Origin: Halothiobacillus sp045689735
Lineage (GTDB): Bacteria; Pseudomonadota; Gammaproteobacteria; Halothiobacillales; Halothiobacillaceae
DNA length: 64,000 nucleotides
Direction: 5' to 3'
NCBI RefSeq assembly: GCF_045689735.1
Contig: NZ_CP142685.1
Span: forward strand, 1 to 64,000
The notes under the pieces are model-generated. The model saw nothing but the letters and a program-made list of their open reading frames with translations. It searched no databases and was not told where the DNA came from. Positions 60,396-64,000 of the stretch are shown here, piece by piece. A program made the position numbers and the translations under genes. How positions within the stretch are numbered: the stretch's first letter is position 1; each line of letters starts with the position of its first letter.

Positions 60396-60998
60396 GTGTT
60401 TCATATCGACATTGCGGCACTGCTGGCGCAGTACGGCTTGTATTTTCTGGCGCTTGGCTGCCTGCTGGAAGGCGAAACCGTTTTAGTGCTGGCCGGCTTG
60501 ACCGCGCATCAAGGCATTCTGCCGCTGTGGCAGGTTTGGGTGGTGGCGGTGTTTTTTGGCTGGTTGGGCGATCAGATTTTTTTCTGGCTTGGGCGATGGC
60601 GCGGAGATGCCATTTTGTTGCGGTTTCCCAGTTGGGCGGCGCGCAAGCCGAAGCTGGATGCTTGGATTCATCGCTACCATGCGCCGGTGGTCATTCTGGT
60701 GCGGTTCGTCTACGGTTTTCGTGCTGCAGGGCCGGTATTGATCGGGCACAGTGGCCTGAACCCCTGGTTGTTCGCATTCTTCAATGCGCTGGGCGCCCTG
60801 ATCTGGGCGACGCTGTTTATCGGGCTGGGCTGGGTGTTTGGTCATGCGGCCGAGCAGGTGTTGAGTCAAATCAGTCATTACGGTCATTATGTCGTGCTCA
60901 TCGGGGGCGGCGTGATTTTGCTGGTCGCCCTGGGTTTATGGGTTTGGCATCGGTATCGCGCGCGGGTGCAGCGCCGTGCGACAGAACAAGGGGAGTGA
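60396..60998 (+). CDS. DedA-family membrane protein
   Basis: DedA/SNARE-associated membrane protein; the family includes undecaprenyl-phosphate or phospholipid flippases. It is about 200 residues with the conserved LEGETVLVLAGLTAHQGIL, GDQIFFWLGRWRGD, and FVYGFRAAGPVLIGHSGLNPWLFAFFNALGALIW, the R-rich re-entrant motif. The GTG at 60396 has AGGGG five bases upstream. Alternatives are a GTG at 60390 and an ATG at 60366, so the start is uncertain. It ends three bases before the gmk ATG. Confidence 0.87.
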   Translation: MFHIDIAALLAQYGLYFLALGCLLEGETVLVLAGLTAHQGILPLWQVWVVAVFFGWLGDQIFFWLGRWRGDAILLRFPSWAARKPKLDAWIHRYHAPVVILVRFVYGFRAAGPVLIGHSGLNPWLFAFFNALGALIWATLFIGLGWVFGHAAEQVLSQISHYGHYVVLIGGGVILLVALGLWVWHRYRARVQRRATEQGE

Positions 60999-61001
60999 GT
61001 G

Positions 61002-61643
61002 ATGTCCGGGTTGAGTGCCACGGGGCAGCTTTTTGTGGTTTCCGCGCCTTCCGGCGCCGGAAAAACCAGCTTGATCAAGGCGTTGCGCATGCAGCAGCCC
61101 CAGTTGGGCTTGTCGGTATCGCATACCACGCGGCCGATGCGGCCGGGAGAGGTGAACGGCCAGCATTACCATTTCGTCACGACGGAGGTATTTCGGCAGA
61201 TGCGGGCGGAAGGGGCGTTCATTGAACACGCCGAGGTGTTTGGCAATTATTACGGAACCAGCCGCGCTGCGGTTGAGGCGGTGCTGGCTGCGGGTCAGGA
61301 TGTGATTCTGGAGATCGACTGGCAGGGTGCGGCGCAGGTGCGGTCGCAGTTTCCCTCACTGTTCAGTGTGTTCATTCTGCCGCCAGATCTTGCGGCGCTG
61401 CGTGCGCGGCTGGAGGGGCGCGGGCAGGATGCGGCCGCGGTGATCGAGCGGCGCTTGAGTGAAGCACAGCGCGAAATGCGCGAATATGCACACTACGACT
61501 ACCTCATCATCAATGATGATTTCGACCAGGCTCTGGCGGAGCTGGCGGCGGTGTTTACCGCCGCGCGGCTGAGAACGCCTGTGCAGGCGGTTCGTCAGGC
61601 AGAGCGGCTGGAAAATTTGCTGAACACCCCCCATACCCCGTAG
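61002..61643 (+). CDS. gmk: Guanylate kinase
   Basis: Phosphorylates GMP to GDP. The 213-residue protein has the P-loop SAPSGAGKTSL, GMP-binding SHTTRPMRPGEVNGQHYHFV, AEVFGNYYGTSRAAVE and ILEIDWQGAAQVR. The ATG at 61002 has GGGAG six bases upstream. rpoZ and spoT follow, and all three act in guanine-nucleotide or stringent-response metabolism. Confidence 0.96.
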   Translation: MSGLSATGQLFVVSAPSGAGKTSLIKALRMQQPQLGLSVSHTTRPMRPGEVNGQHYHFVTTEVFRQMRAEGAFIEHAEVFGNYYGTSRAAVEAVLAAGQDVILEIDWQGAAQVRSQFPSLFSVFILPPDLAALRARLEGRGQDAAAVIERRLSEAQREMREYAHYDYLIINDDFDQALAELAAVFTAARLRTPVQAVRQAERLENLLNTPHTP

Positions 61644-61682
61644 AATCTCCGGTCATTTTCCAGAAATTGCCGGGTATGCAAC

Positions 61683-62006
61683 ATGGCGCGTGTCACCGTC
61701 GAAGATTGTCTCGTTAAAGTTCCCAACCGCTTTGAGTTAGTGCTGATGGCCGCGCGCCGTGCGCGGCAGATCGAGCAAGGGGCGGAGCCGCTGGTGCCGA
61801 TGGGCAAAGAAAAGCCGGTAGTCATCGCTCTGCGCGAAATCGGCGAAGGCAAAATCGATCAGGCGCGCATTGACGAAATCCAGGAAAAAATGGTCGTGAT
61901 GCGCTCGCAGATCTCCGAGGCGGAAATTCGCGCGGAGTTGGCGCAATTTGCCGATGAGGACGAGGTCGCCCCGCGTCGCCCGGCCAGCAACAGCGACGAG
62001 GAATAA
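61683..62006 (+). CDS. rpoZ: RNA polymerase omega subunit
   Basis: Small assembly subunit of RNA polymerase that also forms part of a ppGpp site. The 107-residue protein begins MARVTVEDCLVKVPNRFELVLMAARRARQ, the invariant omega N-terminus, and ends in an acidic tail. It lies between gmk and spoT, one base before the spoT TTG start. Confidence 0.96.
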   Translation: MARVTVEDCLVKVPNRFELVLMAARRARQIEQGAEPLVPMGKEKPVVIALREIGEGKIDQARIDEIQEKMVVMRSQISEAEIRAELAQFADEDEVAPRRPASNSDEE

Positions 62007-62007
62007 C

Positions 62008-64000
62008 TTGCCCGAGACAGAAACCGCGCCGGCGCCCTTGGTGCTGTTGCCGGAAGCGGCGGCGGCGGAAGTCTATTTCGCGCCTTTGGCGCTGGCGTTA
62101 TCGTCCTACATTTCCCCCCAAGGCATTGCGCTGGTGCGCGATGCCTTTGTTTTTGGTGCCAATGCCCATCTGGGGCAATCGCGCCAGAGTGGCGAGCCAT
62201 ATATTAGCCATCCGCTGGCCGTGGCCGAGATCCTGGCCGGGTTGCACATGGACGAGGCCACCCTGGTCGCGGCGATTTTGCACGATGTGATCGAGGATAC
62301 CGCCGTCGCCCGCGAGGAAATCGTGCTGCGCTTCGGTGAAGAAGTCGCGCGATTGGTCGATGGCGTGTCGAAGCTGACGCAGATCCGCTTCAAATCCAAG
62401 GCCGAAGCCCAGGCGGCGAACTTTCGCAAAATGATGATGGCGATGGTCGAAGATGTCCGCGTCATCCTCATCAAGCTTGCAGATCGCCTGCACAACATGC
62501 GCACATTGGGCGTGATGCGCCCCGACAAACGCCGTCGCATCGCCCGCGAAACGCTCGACATCTATACCCCGATTGCCAGCCGCCTCGGGCTTAATTCGCT
62601 GCGACATGAACTGGAAGACATGGGCTTCGCCGCGCTCTACCCGACCCGCTACCGGGTGTTGACGGAAGCCGTGCGCAAGGCGCGGGGCAATCGGCGCGAG
62701 GTGGTGGCGGGCATTGAAGATCGCTTCATGCAGCGGTTTGCCGAAGAGGGGCTGCGGGTCATGATCGATGCGCGCGAAAAACGCCCCTACTCGATTTATC
62801 GGAAAATGCAGCAAAAACAGTTGAGCTTCAAGGAAGTGTTCGATGTGTTTGCGGTGCGTGTCGTGGTGCAGACGGTGGATGAGTGCTACCGCGCGCTGGG
62901 TATCGTGCATAACCTGTATAAGCCCTTGCCGGGCCGGTTCAAGGATTACATCGCCATTCCCAAGGCGAACGGTTATCAGTCCCTGCATACCATTCTGTTC
63001 GGCCCGCATGGGATTCCGCTCGAAGTGCAATTACGCACCCATGAAATGCACCAATTCGCCGAAAGCGGCATTGCGGCGCATTGGCTGTACAAATCCAGTC
63101 ACGATCAGGGCACGGTCACCCAGGCGCGCGCGCGGGAATGGCTGCGTGATTTGCTGGAAATTCAGCAAAAAGCCGGGAATCCGCAAGAGTTCCTCGAATC
63201 CGTCAAGGTCGATCTGTTCCCCGATGAGGTGTATGTCTTCACCCCGATGGGCGAAATCATCGAGCTGCCGCGTCGGGCGACGGTGGTGGATTTCGCCTAT
63301 GCGATCCATACCGATGTGGGGAACCACAGTGTCGCCTGCAAGATCGACCGCCGTTTCGCGCCCTTATCCACCATTCTGGAAAACGGGCAGACCATCGAAA
63401 TCATCACCGCGAGCGGGGCGGAGCCCAATCCCAACTGGCTGTCGTTTGTCGTCACCGCGAAGGCGCGGGCGAATATCCGGAGCTTTCTGAAGAATTTGCA
63501 GGAGGCGGAGGCGATCAAGCTGGGGCATCGGCTGCTCAGCAAGGCGCTGGAAGGGGAGTCGAGCAGCATCGAGACGCTGCCCCCGGAGCGCCTGCAACGC
63601 CTGCTGGCCGAGTATCACCACGATTCCCTGTCCGAGTTACTGCGGGAGATCGGGCTCGGCAACCGCATGGCGCCGTTGGTGGCGCGCTTGCTGGTGGCGG
63701 ATACGCCGAGCCAGGGCGCGGACGACCGTGGGGTGGCATCGACGGTTGCCCCCATCATCATCAGTGGCACAGAAGGCCTGGTGGTGGATTTTGCGAAGTG
63801 TTGCCACCCGATCCCCGGTGATAGCGTCACCGGATTTTTAAGCACCGGGCGGGGCATCGTGGTGCATCGCCGCGATTGCAGTAATGCCGCCGATGCGGGC
63901 GTGCATCCCGAGCGTTGGCTGGCGGTCACCTGGGCGGCGGTGCCCTCCGGGGAATATCAGGCGCTGATCGCGGTGCATGCCAAAAATGTGCGGGGCGGCT
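62008..64000 (+). CDS. spoT: Bifunctional (p)ppGpp synthetase/hydrolase SpoT, cut by the window end
   Basis: Makes and degrades the alarmone (p)ppGpp. The frame from the TTG at 62008 stays open for 664 codons to the window end. The TTG has GAGG just upstream, inside the rpoZ stop region. The N-terminal HD hydrolase shows HDVIED with H92/D93 and LADRLHNMRTL. The synthetase follows with RFKDYIAIPKANGYQSLHT and EVQLRTHEMHQFAE, then a TGS domain (VYVFTPMGEIIELPRRATVVDFAYAIHT), a helical region and KCCHPIPGDSVTGF. The visible part ends in the ACT domain. Intact HD residues mark it as SpoT rather than RelA. Confidence 0.95.
   Translation, partial: MPETETAPAPLVLLPEAAAAEVYFAPLALALSSYISPQGIALVRDAFVFGANAHLGQSRQSGEPYISHPLAVAEILAGLHMDEATLVAAILHDVIEDTAVAREEIVLRFGEEVARLVDGVSKLTQIRFKSKAEAQAANFRKMMMAMVEDVRVILIKLADRLHNMRTLGVMRPDKRRRIARETLDIYTPIASRLGLNSLRHELEDMGFAALYPTRYRVLTEAVRKARGNRREVVAGIEDRFMQRFAEEGLRVMIDAREKRPYSIYRKMQQKQLSFKEVFDVFAVRVVVQTVDECYRALGIVHNLYKPLPGRFKDYIAIPKANGYQSLHTILFGPHGIPLEVQLRTHEMHQFAESGIAAHWLYKSSHDQGTVTQARAREWLRDLLEIQQKAGNPQEFLESVKVDLFPDEVYVFTPMGEIIELPRRATVVDFAYAIHTDVGNHSVACKIDRRFAPLSTILENGQTIEIITASGAEPNPNWLSFVVTAKARANIRSFLKNLQEAEAIKLGHRLLSKALEGESSSIETLPPERLQRLLAEYHHDSLSELLREIGLGNRMAPLVARLLVADTPSQGADDRGVASTVAPIIISGTEGLVVDFAKCCHPIPGDSVTGFLSTGRGIVVHRRDCSNAADAGVHPERWLAVTWAAVPSGEYQALIAVHAKNVRGG

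Noticed and set aside
63363..63372. A DnaA-box-like TTATCCACCA
   Set aside because: Single, inside spoT and far from the dnaA origin region.

Overview
The window looks like ordinary chromosome from a gammaproteobacterium of moderately high GC content. It opens on the first base of dnaA and runs dnaA-dnaN-recF-gyrB, the usual replication-origin neighbourhood. System II cytochrome c maturation (ccsB/resB), a cytochrome c4, a second membrane-anchored dihaem cytochrome c, a glutathione/peroxiredoxin set and a solitary tandem-BMC shell protein suggest a respiratory, possibly sulfur-oxidising autotroph of the Halothiobacillus/Chromatiales type. That lineage call is an inference from gene content. 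Almost every gene is intact and codon use looks uniform. The only mobile-like feature is one small element at 16328-16598.

Layout. 1-6082: dnaA, dnaN, recF, gyrB. 6155-9218: nadC divergent from phoB-phoR, with a Pho box between them. 9288-13196: an SCP2-like protein, then pilR-pilS and a small PP0621-type protein. 13379-16891, minus strand: an Hvf-type RiPP operon made of a precursor peptide with three SCG(A/G)NMK repeats, an MNIO (DUF692) maturase, a DUF2063 partner and a periplasmic MsrA-thioredoxin-MsrB fusion. A 271-bp element with near-perfect terminal inverted repeats sits between precursor and maturase. 17090-21050: purH, rmuC and a DUF2076 protein. 21097-27025: ung, pdxH, the tandem-BMC protein, selO, a diguanylate cyclase and an EEP-fold hydrolase. 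27036-32043: dsbA, ccsB, resB and cytochrome c4. 32261-33044: engB and tRNA-Phe. 33196-38736: hisB-H-A-F-I-E followed by tatA-B-C. 38802-42781: gpmI, fetAB and the dihaem cytochrome c. 42948-50684: recG, then queA-tgt-yajC-secD-secF on the minus strand. 50970-51428: a CsrB/RsmZ-like regulatory RNA on the minus strand. 51516-58736: an alpha/beta hydrolase, an RsmB-type RNA methyltransferase, lptM-lysA, a peroxiredoxin-glutaredoxin fusion, gor and metR. 58821-64000: a TerC-family protein, a glycine-zipper lipoprotein, a DedA protein, gmk, rpoZ and a spoT cut by the window end.

Two regions stand out. The first is the non-coding stretch between queA and the hydrolase. Read on the minus strand it is a run of back-to-back short hairpins whose loops nearly all present AGGA/GGA: 19 GGA triplets in 356 nt, 14 of them AGGA. 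This is the architecture of CsrA/RsmA-sequestering RNAs. About 85 bp upstream of its probable 5' end lies an 18-bp palindrome with the spacing of a GacA/UvrY activating site. The second is the RiPP operon, where a copper- or oxidant-type metallophore peptide is coupled to a one-piece methionine sulfoxide repair enzyme and interrupted by a MITE-like insertion that ends at the maturase ribosome-binding site.
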